The notes under the pieces: model-generated
Seen by the model: the letters and a program-made list of their open reading frames with translations, nothing else
Databases searched by the model: none
Told to the model about the DNA's origin: nothing
Assembly: GCA_025353085.1 (NCBI GenBank)
Contig: JANXRI010000228.1
Coordinates: 1-26,482 of the forward strand
From: Betaproteobacteria bacterium
Lineage (GTDB): Bacteria > Pseudomonadota > Gammaproteobacteria > Burkholderiales > SG8-41
Reading direction: 5' to 3'
Length of the DNA stretch: 26,482 nt
Made by a program: the position numbers and the translations under genes
Shown here: positions 15,115 through 23,900 of the stretch, in pieces
How the letters are laid out: every line of letters starts with the position of its first letter
Position numbering within the stretch: the stretch's first letter is position 1

Positions 15115-15635
15115 CCCGTCGATTCTGTATTTCGGTTTTGTTCTGCTGCGGACTTGCGTCGTGCGGCGGCGAACAATATTCGGATTTACGCCAATTTGTC
15201 AAGGATTCGGAAAATCTGCCGCACGGCAGAATCCCGCCGCTGCCTGACGTCAAGCCATATGAACCGTTCACATACGACGCGTACAACCTTATAGACCCGT
15301 TTAAACCGCGCAAGATCGAACCGCCCAAATCAGCGGCGGGCGGCGGTATCCAGCCGGATCTCGCCCGCCGCAAGGAACCGCTCGAAGCTTATCCACTGGA
15401 AAACCTGCGCATGGTGGGCACGCTGCAACAAAACAAGCAGACGTATGCGCTGGTAAAAAGTCCCGACAACAATTTGTTCCGTGTCAAGTCCGGCAATTAC
15501 GTCGGGCAGAATTTTGGACTCATCACCGACGTTTCGGAATCGACGATCAAGCTCAAAGAAATCGTGCAGGACAGTGGCGGTGACTGGACCGAGCGTGTCA
15601 GCACTCTGACACTGGCTGAAGAAGCGGGCAAATGA
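15111..15635 (+). CDS. pilP: Type IV pilus assembly lipoprotein PilP
   Basis: A 174-residue inner-membrane lipoprotein. The signal sequence ends in a lipobox L-A-S-C with Cys18 as the lipidated residue, preceded by two further cysteines at 12-13. An extended linker rich in proline (about 40-80) leads to a beta-rich HR domain with L-R-M-V-G-T-L, Y-A-L-V-K-S-P and Y-V-G-Q-N-F-G, typical of PilP. The linker contacts PilN/PilO and the HR domain contacts the N-terminal part of PilQ. The start overlaps the pilO stop (ATGA). Confidence 0.94.
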   Translation: MTRRFCISVLFCCGLASCGGEQYSDLRQFVKDSENLPHGRIPPLPDVKPYEPFTYDAYNLIDPFKPRKIEPPKSAAGGGIQPDLARRKEPLEAYPLENLRMVGTLQQNKQTYALVKSPDNNLFRVKSGNYVGQNFGLITDVSESTIKLKEIVQDSGGDWTERVSTLTLAEEAGK

Positions 15636-15686
15636 TCTGCTGCAGTTGTAGCGCCGAACGCCGCGTTAGCGGGCGGCCGGAAAATC

Positions 15687-15692
15687 AGGAGG
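15687..15692 (+). promoter_or_regulatory. Strong Shine-Dalgarno sequence deciding the pilQ start
   Basis: AGGAGG lies 5 bases before ATG 15698. It supports that start over the in-frame ATG at 15632, which overlaps the pilP stop but would put a Cys-rich non-signal sequence in front of the signal peptide. Confidence 0.75.
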
Positions 15693-15697
15693 TATCA

Positions 15698-17848
15698 ATG
15701 AAATTTTCTGAAACCATGAAAACGGTGCAGCGCACGCTGCTGTCAATAGGTGTTGGTTTAATCGCGAGCTTCGCAGCCTGGGGCCAAGCTCCAAATCCGC
15801 AGACGAACGGTATCGAGGCAATCACGGTCGCGGGCCAGCAAGGCGGCAATATCGTCGTCAAAATCACGCTGCGGGAGCCGCTTGTCAATCCTCCGGCCGG
15901 GTTCACCATCAACAATCCGCCGCGCATCGCGTTCGATTTCCCGGATACCGAGAATGCCTTTGGCAAAACGGCGCAAGAAGTCGGCGATGGCGATTTGCGG
16001 AACCTCAATATCGTGCAGGCAGGCGGTCGCACGCGACTTGTCATGAACTTGGCCAAGCCGGTCGGCTATGACACCAAAATCGACGGTAAAACGGTGCTCA
16101 TTACGCTCCAGACGTCAGCACCAACTAATGCTGTGACCACCGTCACTTCGCATTTCGCCGAGGCAAAACCGGGTGATACTCGCCATTCCCTGCGCGACAT
16201 CAGCTTCCGGCGCGGACCCAGCGGCGAGGGGCGGTTGGTAATTGACCTGTCGGATAGCGCGGTGGGCATTGACTTGCGCCAGCAGGGTCGCAATTTGATT
16301 ATCGATTTCGCCAACACTGCGTTGCCGAAAAATCTCGAACGGCGCCTTGACGTCGCCGACTTTGCAACGCCGGTGCAGACGATCGATGCGATGGCGCAAG
16401 GCGGCGGCTCTCGCATCTCGATCGAACCCAAGGGCTTGTGGGAACACTCGGCGTATCAAACCGACAACCGCTTCATCGTCGAGATAAAGCCCATTTTTGA
16501 AGACCCTACCAAGCTGATTCAAGGTTCTCGCGTGGGCTATACGGGCGAGAAACTCTCGCTGAATTTTCAAAACGTCGAAGTTCGCGCCGTCCTTCAGGTG
16601 ATTGCGGATTTCACCGGTTTCAACTTCATTACGAGTGATACGGTCGGTGGCAACCTGACCCTCAGATTAAAAGACGTGCCATGGGATCAGGCGCTTGACA
16701 TCATCCTGCAAACTAAGGGCCTGGACATGCGCAAGAACGGCAATGTCGTGTGGATAGCGCCGCGAGATGAGCTGGCTACCAAGGAGAAACTCGCACTTGA
16801 AGCGCAGGCGCAGATTTCAGATATCGAACCGGTGCGGACAGAATCGTTCCAGTTGAACTATCAGAAAGCTGATGCCTTCCAGAAAATATTGGCCGACAAA
16901 GATCAACGCATTCTGTCGAAGCGGGGTAGCGCCGTGATCGACCCGCGCACTAATACGCTGTTCGTGCAGGATACGCCGTCGCGTCTCGAACAAGTCCGCG
17001 CGCTCGTGCGCAAAATTGACGTGCCCGTTCGCCAAGTCATGATAGAAGCGCGCATCGTCGAGGCCTCGGATACGTTTACCCGCAATTTGGGCGCCCGCCT
17101 TGGCATGTTCGACCGCGGGTCCGCGACTGGCCCTCCCGGGCAGAACTTCCCCGGCAAGGGCGATGATAGGGCCACCTTTGGCGGCTCGCTCGATGCGACG
17201 AGCTTCTTTACCTCGCAGATCGCCACCCCGATCCCGACCTTTGCACAGACCCTCGGCGTCAATTTGCCCGCACAGGGCATTAATGGACGCAATCCGGGCG
17301 TTTTCTCGCTAATCCTGTTTAACCAGGCTTTGTCGAAATTCCTCAACATGGAAGTCACAGCGCTACAAGCCGACGGCAAAGGCAAAATCATCTCCAGCCC
17401 GCGCGTGATAACCGCCGATCAGGTCGAAGCAACGATTGAGCAAGGCACGGAAATCCCATATCAGCAGGCGACTTCCAGCGGTGCGACGAGCGTGTCGTTC
17501 AAAAAAGCAACCCTGTCGCTCAAGGTCAAACCGCAAATCACGCCTGACGACAACATCATCATGGACCTCAACGTCCACAAGGATAGCGTCGGCTCAGTTA
17601 CCACGGCCGGACCGTCGATCGACACCAAGCAGATAACCACCAATGTATTGGTACAAAACGGCGGTACGGTCGTGATCGGTGGCATCTACACGCAGACCCA
17701 GAACGACCAGACGACCAAGGTTCCACTGTTCGGAGATCTGCCGTACGTGGGCTTTCTGTTCAGGACCAACAGCAAACAGGATGATCGCAACGAACTGCTC
17801 ATCTTCATAAGCCCGCGGATCATGAAGAGCACGGTGTCCTTGCGCTAA
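15698..17848 (+). CDS. pilQ: Type IV pilus secretin PilQ
   Basis: A 716-residue outer-membrane secretin through which the pilus exits. A signal peptide (cleavage near residue 31 after A-W-G) is followed by two AMIN domains (about 37-115 and 150-260, peptidoglycan-binding), an STN/N0 domain from about residue 281 (L-S-L-N-F-Q-N-V-E-V-R-A-V-L-Q-V-I), an N1/secretin-N domain from about 383, and the C-terminal secretin barrel from about 540. The barrel has V-P-L-F-G-D-L-P-Y-V-G-F-L-F-R and the closing E-L-L-I-F-I-S-P-R-I. Dual AMIN domains and this length suit proteobacterial PilQ. It is last in pilMNOPQ and is followed by two hairpins. An internal ATG at 15716 is also possible but lacks the AGGAGG. 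Confidence 0.95.
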   Translation: MKFSETMKTVQRTLLSIGVGLIASFAAWGQAPNPQTNGIEAITVAGQQGGNIVVKITLREPLVNPPAGFTINNPPRIAFDFPDTENAFGKTAQEVGDGDLRNLNIVQAGGRTRLVMNLAKPVGYDTKIDGKTVLITLQTSAPTNAVTTVTSHFAEAKPGDTRHSLRDISFRRGPSGEGRLVIDLSDSAVGIDLRQQGRNLIIDFANTALPKNLERRLDVADFATPVQTIDAMAQGGGSRISIEPKGLWEHSAYQTDNRFIVEIKPIFEDPTKLIQGSRVGYTGEKLSLNFQNVEVRAVLQVIADFTGFNFITSDTVGGNLTLRLKDVPWDQALDIILQTKGLDMRKNGNVVWIAPRDELATKEKLALEAQAQISDIEPVRTESFQLNYQKADAFQKILADKDQRILSKRGSAVIDPRTNTLFVQDTPSRLEQVRALVRKIDVPVRQVMIEARIVEASDTFTRNLGARLGMFDRGSATGPPGQNFPGKGDDRATFGGSLDATSFFTSQIATPIPTFAQTLGVNLPAQGINGRNPGVFSLILFNQALSKFLNMEVTALQADGKGKIISSPRVITADQVEATIEQGTEIPYQQATSSGATSVSFKKATLSLKVKPQITPDDNIIMDLNVHKDSVGSVTTAGPSIDTKQITTNVLVQNGGTVVIGGIYTQTQNDQTTKVPLFGDLPYVGFLFRTNSKQDDRNELLIFISPRIMKSTVSLR

Positions 17849-17851
17849 ATA

Positions 17852-17901
17852 GCAAAGCACCGCTGCTTTGCGGAAAAATAGCGGGGAAACCCGCTATTTT
17901 T
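17852..17901 (+). terminator. Tandem stem-loops ending the pil operon
   Basis: The first hairpin is GCAAAGCA/TGCTTTGC (17852-17859, 17864-17871) with a CCGC loop, starting 3 bases after the pilQ stop. The second is AAAAATAGCGGG/CCCGCTATTTTT (17874-17885, 17890-17901), a perfect 12-bp stem with a GAAA loop. Its A-tract/T-tract arms make an intrinsic terminator, and the symmetry would let it work in either direction. It separates pilMNOPQ from aroK, which must then have its own promoter. Confidence 0.8.
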
Positions 17902-17968
17902 CTGTCTGTCGTTTTTGCACAGCGGCTGAATCTGGCCGTCCGCTATTCAAGTACAATCATTGCTGCTT

Positions 17969-18568
17969 ATGTCCAACGCGCCCGTTTCGTCAGCCGCAAT
18001 ACCTTCCGTCCGCGGCAATATCTTTCTTGTCGGTCTGATGGGCGCAGGCAAGACATCGGTCGGACGGTTGCTCGCCAAACGGCTCGGCAAAAAGTTTTAT
18101 GATTGCGACCATGAGATCGAGCGGCGCACGGGCGTTAAAATTCCCGTGATATTCGAGATTGAAGGTGAGGCCGGTTTTCGCGTGCGCGAGGCGACGGTCG
18201 TGCGCGAACTCTCGGCCCTTGACGACATCGTCCTCGCGACCGGCGGCGGCGCAGTGTTGCGCGAAGACAATCGGCGAGTTTTAAGTGCCGGCGGCACGGT
18301 GGTTTATCTGCGCGCTTCGCTTGACGACTTATGGCAGCGCACTAGACATGACCGAAATCGTCCGCTATTGCGCACATCCGGTCCGCGCGCGAAGCTCGAG
18401 GAGTTATTTGAGCAGCGTGATCCGCTATATCGGGAAATCGCCGCCGTGATCATCGACACCGGCAATCAGAGTCTGGGCAACCTCGCGACGCGGCTAGAGC
18501 AGCGATTACGGGATCGGCAAGCCGCAGCGCCCTCGCGCGACGCCTCGTCAGCGGACGCGGCAAACTGA
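17969..18568 (+). CDS. aroK: Shikimate kinase AroK
   Basis: A 199-residue P-loop kinase that phosphorylates shikimate at the 3-OH. The Walker A loop G-L-M-G-A-G-K-T-S is at 22-30; the substrate-binding Y-D-C-D-H-E-I-E (44-51), F-E-I-E-G-E-x-G-F-R (62-71) and A-T-G-G-G-A-V (90-96) follow, and the lid contains R-N-R-P-L-L. The C-terminal tail is Ala/Ser-rich and nonconserved. The start is ATG 17969; a TTG three codons earlier is unnecessary. A TACAAT box at 17952-17957 could be a -10 element, but I see no good -35. It precedes aroB by 23 bases, an almost universal pair. Confidence 0.95.
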   Translation: MSNAPVSSAAIPSVRGNIFLVGLMGAGKTSVGRLLAKRLGKKFYDCDHEIERRTGVKIPVIFEIEGEAGFRVREATVVRELSALDDIVLATGGGAVLREDNRRVLSAGGTVVYLRASLDDLWQRTRHDRNRPLLRTSGPRAKLEELFEQRDPLYREIAAVIIDTGNQSLGNLATRLEQRLRDRQAAAPSRDASSADAAN

Positions 18569-18591
18569 CCCGGCCAACACAGCCAAAAAAC

Positions 18592-19683
18592 ATGCAGACC
18601 GTCGAAGTTGCGCTGACCGCTCGTAGTTATCCGATTTATATTGGTGAGCAATTGCTTGCGCGCGGCGACTTGTTGGCGCGGCACTTGCCGCAAAAACGCG
18701 CGGCAGTGATTACCGATACAACCGTAGCGCCGCTATACCTCGATGTTGTCACGCGTGCGTTGACCGCAGCAGATATTGCGGTAACGCCGATCGTGCTACC
18801 GGCCGGCGAGACGCACAAAAACTCTGAAACTCTCAACGCGGTATTCGACGCGTTGATTCTCAATCGTTGCGAGCGCAAGACCGCGTTGATTGCGCTGGGA
18901 GGCGGGGTGATCGGAGATCTTGCCGGTTTTGCGGCTGCCACTTATCTGCGCGGCGTGCCTTTCATTCAAATACCCACGACGTTGCTCGCACAAGTCGATT
19001 CGTCGGTCGGCGGCAAAACAGCGATCAATCATCCTCGCGGCAAAAACATGATTGGTGCGTTTTATCAACCGCTCGCCGTAATTGCGGATACCGGCAGTCT
19101 CAACACATTGCCTGCACGCGAAGTAAGCGCCGGCCTCGCTGAGGTGATCAAATACGGCGTGATCGGCGACGTACCTTTTTTCGACTGGCTGGACGATAAT
19201 ATCGAGTCACTGGTCGCCCGCGATGCGGCGCCTTTGGCGTATGCGGTCCGGCAGTCGTGCGCGAACAAAGCCAAAGTCGTCGTCGCGGATGAGCGGGAGG
19301 AGCACGGCGATCGCGCACTGCTAAATCTCGGCCACACATTTGGGCATGCAATCGAAACCGGGCTTGGTCACGGCGCCTGGCTGCACGGTGAAGCGGTCGC
19401 TGCCGGCATGGTGATCGCCGCCCGCGTGTCGCAAGCGATGGGCCTGCTCAATGAAGTGGACGTAACGCGCATCATAAAACTACTGACGCGCGCAGGTTTG
19501 CCGGTGGTGGCGCCCGATTTTGGCCTCGCACGCTACCTGGAACTGATGGGCATTGACAAAAAAGTCGAGAGCGGAAAAATTCGTTTCATTCTGTTGCGCG
19601 CGATTGGTTCGGCATTTTTGACGGCGGCGGTTCCTGCGCACGCGCTGAAGACCGCGCTCGCTGCGTCAGTCAGCCATGGTTGA
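18592..19683 (+). CDS. aroB: 3-dehydroquinate synthase AroB
   Basis: A 363-residue NAD- and zinc-dependent enzyme that cyclises DAHP to 3-dehydroquinate, the second shikimate-pathway step. Motifs: P-A-G-E-T-H-K (70-76), the NAD-binding A-L-G-G-G-V-I-G-D-L-A-G-F (101-113), Q-I-P-T-T-L-L-A-Q-V-D-S-S-V-G-G-K-T (126-143), and zinc ligands Glu184 (A-E-V-I-K-Y-G), His248 (G-H-T-F-G-H) and His265 (L-H-G-E-A-V). All catalytic residues are present. The dGTPase-like gene begins 8 bases before its stop. Confidence 0.96.
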   Translation: MQTVEVALTARSYPIYIGEQLLARGDLLARHLPQKRAAVITDTTVAPLYLDVVTRALTAADIAVTPIVLPAGETHKNSETLNAVFDALILNRCERKTALIALGGGVIGDLAGFAAATYLRGVPFIQIPTTLLAQVDSSVGGKTAINHPRGKNMIGAFYQPLAVIADTGSLNTLPAREVSAGLAEVIKYGVIGDVPFFDWLDDNIESLVARDAAPLAYAVRQSCANKAKVVVADEREEHGDRALLNLGHTFGHAIETGLGHGAWLHGEAVAAGMVIAARVSQAMGLLNEVDVTRIIKLLTRAGLPVVAPDFGLARYLELMGIDKKVESGKIRFILLRAIGSAFLTAAVPAHALKTALAASVSHG

Positions 19684-20797
19684 AGTCGCAATTTACGCGA
19701 TCACGCCGCGCAATTCGCGAGGCCGAGCTTGCCGCGAAGCACCGCCAGTCGGACGCAGCGAGTTTCAGCGCGACCGTGACCGCATAATTCACTCCACGGC
19801 GTTTCGCCGTCTTGAGTATAAAACCCAGGTCTTCGTGAATCACGAGGGCGATCTTTTTCGTACTCGACTGACCCATAGCCTCGAAGTGGCGCAAATAGCG
19901 CGCTCGGTGGCGCGCAATCTGCGGCTCAACGAAGATCTGGTCGAAGCAATTTCCCTCGCCCACGATCTTGGCCACACGCCGTTCGGTCACGCCGGACAGG
20001 ACGCTCTTCATGATTGCATGAAAGCGCACGGCGGATTTGAGCACAATCTGCAGTCGTTGCGCGTGGTCGATTTGCTCGAGCAGCGTTATGCTGCGTTCGA
20101 CGGTCTCAACCTGTGTTTTGAAACCCGCGAAGGTATCCTGAAGCACTGCGCGCTTAAAAACGCGCGTTTGCTCGGCGATGTCGGCGCGCGTTTTATCAAG
20201 CGCCAGCGACCCTCGCTCGAAGCGCAACTCGCCAACGTTGCCGACGAAATCGCCTACAACAATCACGACGTGGATGATGGCTTGCGCTCCGGCTTGTTAA
20301 CGGTCGAACAACTCGGGAGCATCGGGATCTTTTCGCGTCATATGAAAGAAGTGCGCCAAGAGCACCCGAGAATCGACGCTCGACGTCTCGTACACGAAAC
20401 GGTGCGGCGTATGATCGGAACCCTGGTTATAGATCTGACGCGCCAATCCGAGAAGAACATCAAGGCGCATCCGCTCCGTAGCATCGACGACGTGCGCGCC
20501 GCGCCCGCGTTGATCGCGTTCAGTCCGGCGATTCAGCGTGAACAACAGGAACTCAAAAAATTCTTGAGCTTGAATCTGTACCGGCATCATCAAGTCGCGC
20601 GCATGACGAACAAAGCGCGGCGCGTCGTGCACGATTTATTTCAGGCTTTCTTCAGGGAGCCGCAGTTGATGCCCCCTCAGTATCATGCGGCGGCGACTGC
20701 CGATACGGCGCGCACCGTCGCCGATTACATCGCTGGAATGACCGACCGGTATGCTATCCGCGAGTATCGCCGTTTGTTTGCCGTCGACGAAATATAG
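19676..20797 (+). CDS. dgt: Deoxyguanosinetriphosphate triphosphohydrolase-like HD protein
   Basis: A 373-residue HD-domain protein of the bacterial dGTPase-like family, which hydrolyses dNTPs to nucleoside and triphosphate. R-S-E-F-Q-R-D-R-D-R-I-I-H-S-T-A-F-R-R-L (27-46) is the family hallmark. Metal-site motifs are T-H-S-L-E-V (66-71), A-H-D-L-G-H-T-P-F-G-H (95-105) and a later I-A-Y-N-N-H-D-V-D-D. The size is that of the 'type 2' enzymes, shorter than E. coli Dgt. The start ATG 19676 overlaps the end of aroB by 8 bases, so translation is probably coupled. The aroK-aroB-dgt-gltB order is one I associate with betaproteobacteria. The true substrate cannot be read from sequence. Confidence 0.93.
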   Translation: MVEVAIYAITPRNSRGRACREAPPVGRSEFQRDRDRIIHSTAFRRLEYKTQVFVNHEGDLFRTRLTHSLEVAQIARSVARNLRLNEDLVEAISLAHDLGHTPFGHAGQDALHDCMKAHGGFEHNLQSLRVVDLLEQRYAAFDGLNLCFETREGILKHCALKNARLLGDVGARFIKRQRPSLEAQLANVADEIAYNNHDVDDGLRSGLLTVEQLGSIGIFSRHMKEVRQEHPRIDARRLVHETVRRMIGTLVIDLTRQSEKNIKAHPLRSIDDVRAAPALIAFSPAIQREQQELKKFLSLNLYRHHQVARMTNKARRVVHDLFQAFFREPQLMPPQYHAAATADTARTVADYIAGMTDRYAIREYRRLFAVDEI

Positions 20798-20874
20798 CGC
20801 GTAGGATTGGCGCATCGCAACAAAATAGCCGAGCCACGCGCTTAAACCCTAGAATTAGCACGGCTTTCCAAATC

Positions 20875-20903
20875 TTGAAGTCTCGCGCCTGAGGCTGTAT
20901 ATT
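20875..20903 (+). promoter_or_regulatory. Sigma-70 promoter candidate for gltBD
   Basis: TTGAAG (20875-20880) and TATATT (20898-20903) are separated by exactly 17 bases, a good match in a 191-base gap. Transcription would begin near 20910, giving a leader of about 80 bases that contains the hairpin at 20949-20973. Confidence 0.55.
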
Positions 20904-20948
20904 TGCCCGGTTTCCCTAAAATTCCTGCAGTCCTTGTGACCTGACGCC

Positions 20949-20973
20949 GCCGGCCCCGCCGCCGGCTTTTTTT
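20949..20973 (+). terminator. Terminator-like hairpin in the gltB leader (attenuator candidate)
   Basis: GCCGGC (20949-20954), a CCCGCC loop and GCCGGC (20961-20966) are followed by seven T residues (20967-20973). It has the form of an intrinsic terminator yet ends only 15 bases before the gltB GTG, leaving no room for a promoter after it. Immediately downstream, TACC-GAGA-GGTA (20973-20984) can fold into a mini-hairpin holding part of the Shine-Dalgarno sequence GAGAGG. It may stop read-through from dgt, or attenuate gltBD. Confidence 0.6.
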
Positions 20974-20988
20974 ACCGAGAGGTAGAAC

Positions 20989-23900
20989 GTGAATCAGCCG
21001 CCCGTTGCCCAGGGACTTTACGATCCAGCGAACGAACACGACGCGTGCGGCGTCGGCTTTGTGGCGCATATCAAGGGCAAAAAGTCCCACTCCATTGTTG
21101 AGCAGGGCCTGCAGATACTGAAAAATCTGACGCACCGGGGAGCGGTCGGCGCCGATCCGCTGGCGGGCGACGGCGCCGGTATTCTGCTGCAAATGCCGGA
21201 CGCTTTTCTGCGTGAAGAAATGGCGCGTCAGCGTATAAAGTTGCCGCCGGCCGGTCAGTACGGGGTGGGCATGGTGTTTCTACCCCAAGAACCCGCTTCG
21301 CGCATCGCCTGCGAATACGAAATCGAGCGCGCGATCAAGGAAGAAGGTCAGACCTTGCTCGGCTGGCGCGACGTGCCCTGTGACAATTCCGGACTCGGCG
21401 ATTCAGTCAAGAGCATAGAACCGGTGATTCGCCAGGTTTTTATCGGCCGCGGTCAAGGGGTTACCGTCACCGATGCGCTCGAGCGCAAGCTGTATATCAT
21501 TCGCAAAAGCTCGGGCCATGCGATCCAGGCTCTCGATCTCGCGCACGGCAAAGAGTTTTATGTCCCGTCGATGTCGGCGCGCACCATCGTCTATAAAGGT
21601 ATGCTGCTGGCGAATCAGGTCGGCACTTACTATAAAGACCTGCAGGATCCGCGCCTCGTATCGGCGCTTGCGCTAGTGCACCAGCGCTTCTCGACCAATA
21701 CGTTCCCGACGTGGGATCTTGCGCACCCGTTTCGTTTGATCGCGCATAACGGCGAGATCAATACACTGCGCGGCAACGTAAACTGGATACGCGCGCGCCA
21801 AGGCGCAATATCAAGCCCTATTCTTGGCAAGGACCTCGACAAGCTGTGGCCGCTGATTTACACCGGCCAATCCGACTCGGCCTCGTTCGACAATGCGCTC
21901 GAACTGCTCGTGATGAGCGGGTACTCGATCGCGCATGCCGTCATGATGATGATTCCGGAAGCGTGGGAAAGCCATACGCTGATGGACCCGAATCGGCGTG
22001 CGTTTTATGAATATCATGCGGCGATGATGGAGCCGTGGGATGGCCCTGCGGCAATTGCGTTCACGGACGGTCGTCAAATCGGCGCTACGCTTGACCGCAA
22101 TGGCCTGCGCCCCGCCCGCTACATCGTGACCGACGATGATCTGGTTATCATGGGCTCGGAGTGCGGATGCCTGCCGATCCCTGAAGAATCGATCGTCAAA
22201 AAATGGCGGTTGCAACCCGGCAAAATGTTTCTGGTCGACCTTGAAAAAGGCCGCATTATCGATGACAAGGAACTCAAGGACACGCTCGCCAATGCGAAAC
22301 CGTACAGCGACTGGATCGACCGTATCCGCGTGAAGCTTGATGAGGTCGAAAGCGACAAGGAACAACCCGAGCGTTCAAATGTGGCATTGCTTGACCGCCA
22401 GCAAGCGTTCGCCTACACCCAGGAAGACATCAAGTTCCTGATGACGCCCATGGCAACGAACGGCGAAGAGCCGATTGGGTCCATGGGGAACGACTCGCCG
22501 CTCGCGGTGCTGTCGAACAAGGACAAAACCCTTTACCACTATTTCAAGCAACTGTTTGCGCAGGTCACCAATCCGCCGATCGATCCGATTCGCGAAGAAC
22601 TCGTCACGTCGCTGGTATCGTTCATCGGGCCGAAGCCGAATCTGCTCGGCATTGACGAACTAAACCCGCCATTGCGCCTGGAAGTAGGCCAGCCGGTGCT
22701 CGATTTTTACGAGATGGAAAAAATCCGGCATATCGACCGCTATACGCAGGGCAAATTTAAATCGTGGGAATTGGATATCTGCTACCCGACCGCGTGGGGC
22801 AAGCAGGCCATTGAAGCCAAGCTCGCTTCGTTGCGCGCGCAAGCCGAAGACGCCGTGCGCAGCGGTTATTCGATCGTGATCATATCGGACCGCAAAGTCG
22901 ATCGTGATCATGTCGCCATCCCCGCGCTGCTCGCCATCTCGGCGGTTCACCAGCACTTGGTGGCGAAAGGATTGCGTACGTCGACCGGTCTTGTAGTCGA
23001 GACCGGCTCGGCGCGTGAAGTGCACCATTTTGCGCTGTTGGGCGGTTATGGCGCCGAAGCCGTGCATCCGTACCTTGCGCTCGAATCATTGCTCGACCTC
23101 GCCGAACGTGGCGAGTTCGGGTCGAACATCGACGGCACCAAAGCAATCAAGAATTTTGTCAAAGCGACCGGCAAAGGATTGCGCAAGGTCATGTCCAAGA
23201 TGGGCATCTCAACCTATATGTCGTATACCGGCGCGCAGATTTTCGAGGCCGTCGGCTTGTCGCGTGCGTTGATCGACAAGTACTTCACCGGCACCACGTC
23301 CAATGTCGAGGGCATAGGCGTATTCGAAGTGGCGGAAGAAGCGATGCGTATCCACGCGGCGGCGTTCAGCAATGATCCGGTATTAGCACTTGCGCTTGAC
23401 GCGGGTGGCGAATATGCATATCGAATCCGCGGCGAAGACCATATGTGGACACCAGACGCGATCGCGAAGCTCCAGCATTCGACGCGCAACAACTCAGCTG
23501 CGACGTATCAGGAATACGCGCAGATCATCAATGATCAATCGACGCGGCTCATGACGTTCCGCGGACTGTTCGAGTTCCGCTTCACCGAATGCATGCCGGT
23601 CCCGCTGGAAGAAGTTGAGCCGGCCGTAGATATCGTAAGGCGTTTCTCGACTGGCGCGATGTCGTTGGGCTCAATTTCCACCGAGGCGCACACCAATCTC
23701 GCGATCGCGATGAATCGCATTGGCGGCAAGTCGAACACGGGTGAGGGCGGAGAAGACCGCAATCGCTATGCGCCGGTCAAAGCCGGCGAGACACTGGCTT
23801 CGCGCCTCGGCAAAGGCACGATCGAAAGCGATACGGTGCTCAAGGAAGGCGATCTGCTCAAGTCCAAGATCAAGCAGGTTGCATCCGGGCGTTTCGGCGT

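Noticed and set aside
15632..15697. Upstream start of pilQ overlapping the pilP stop (ATGA)
   Set aside because: The overlap matches the operon style, but the added residues are Cys/Arg-rich and the AGGAGG before ATG 15698 gives a proper signal peptide.
20902..20942. Possible leader peptide in the gltB 5' region (TTG start, about 13 codons)
   Set aside because: The start lies within the predicted -10 box, so it could not be on the transcript; no run of a relevant amino acid is present.
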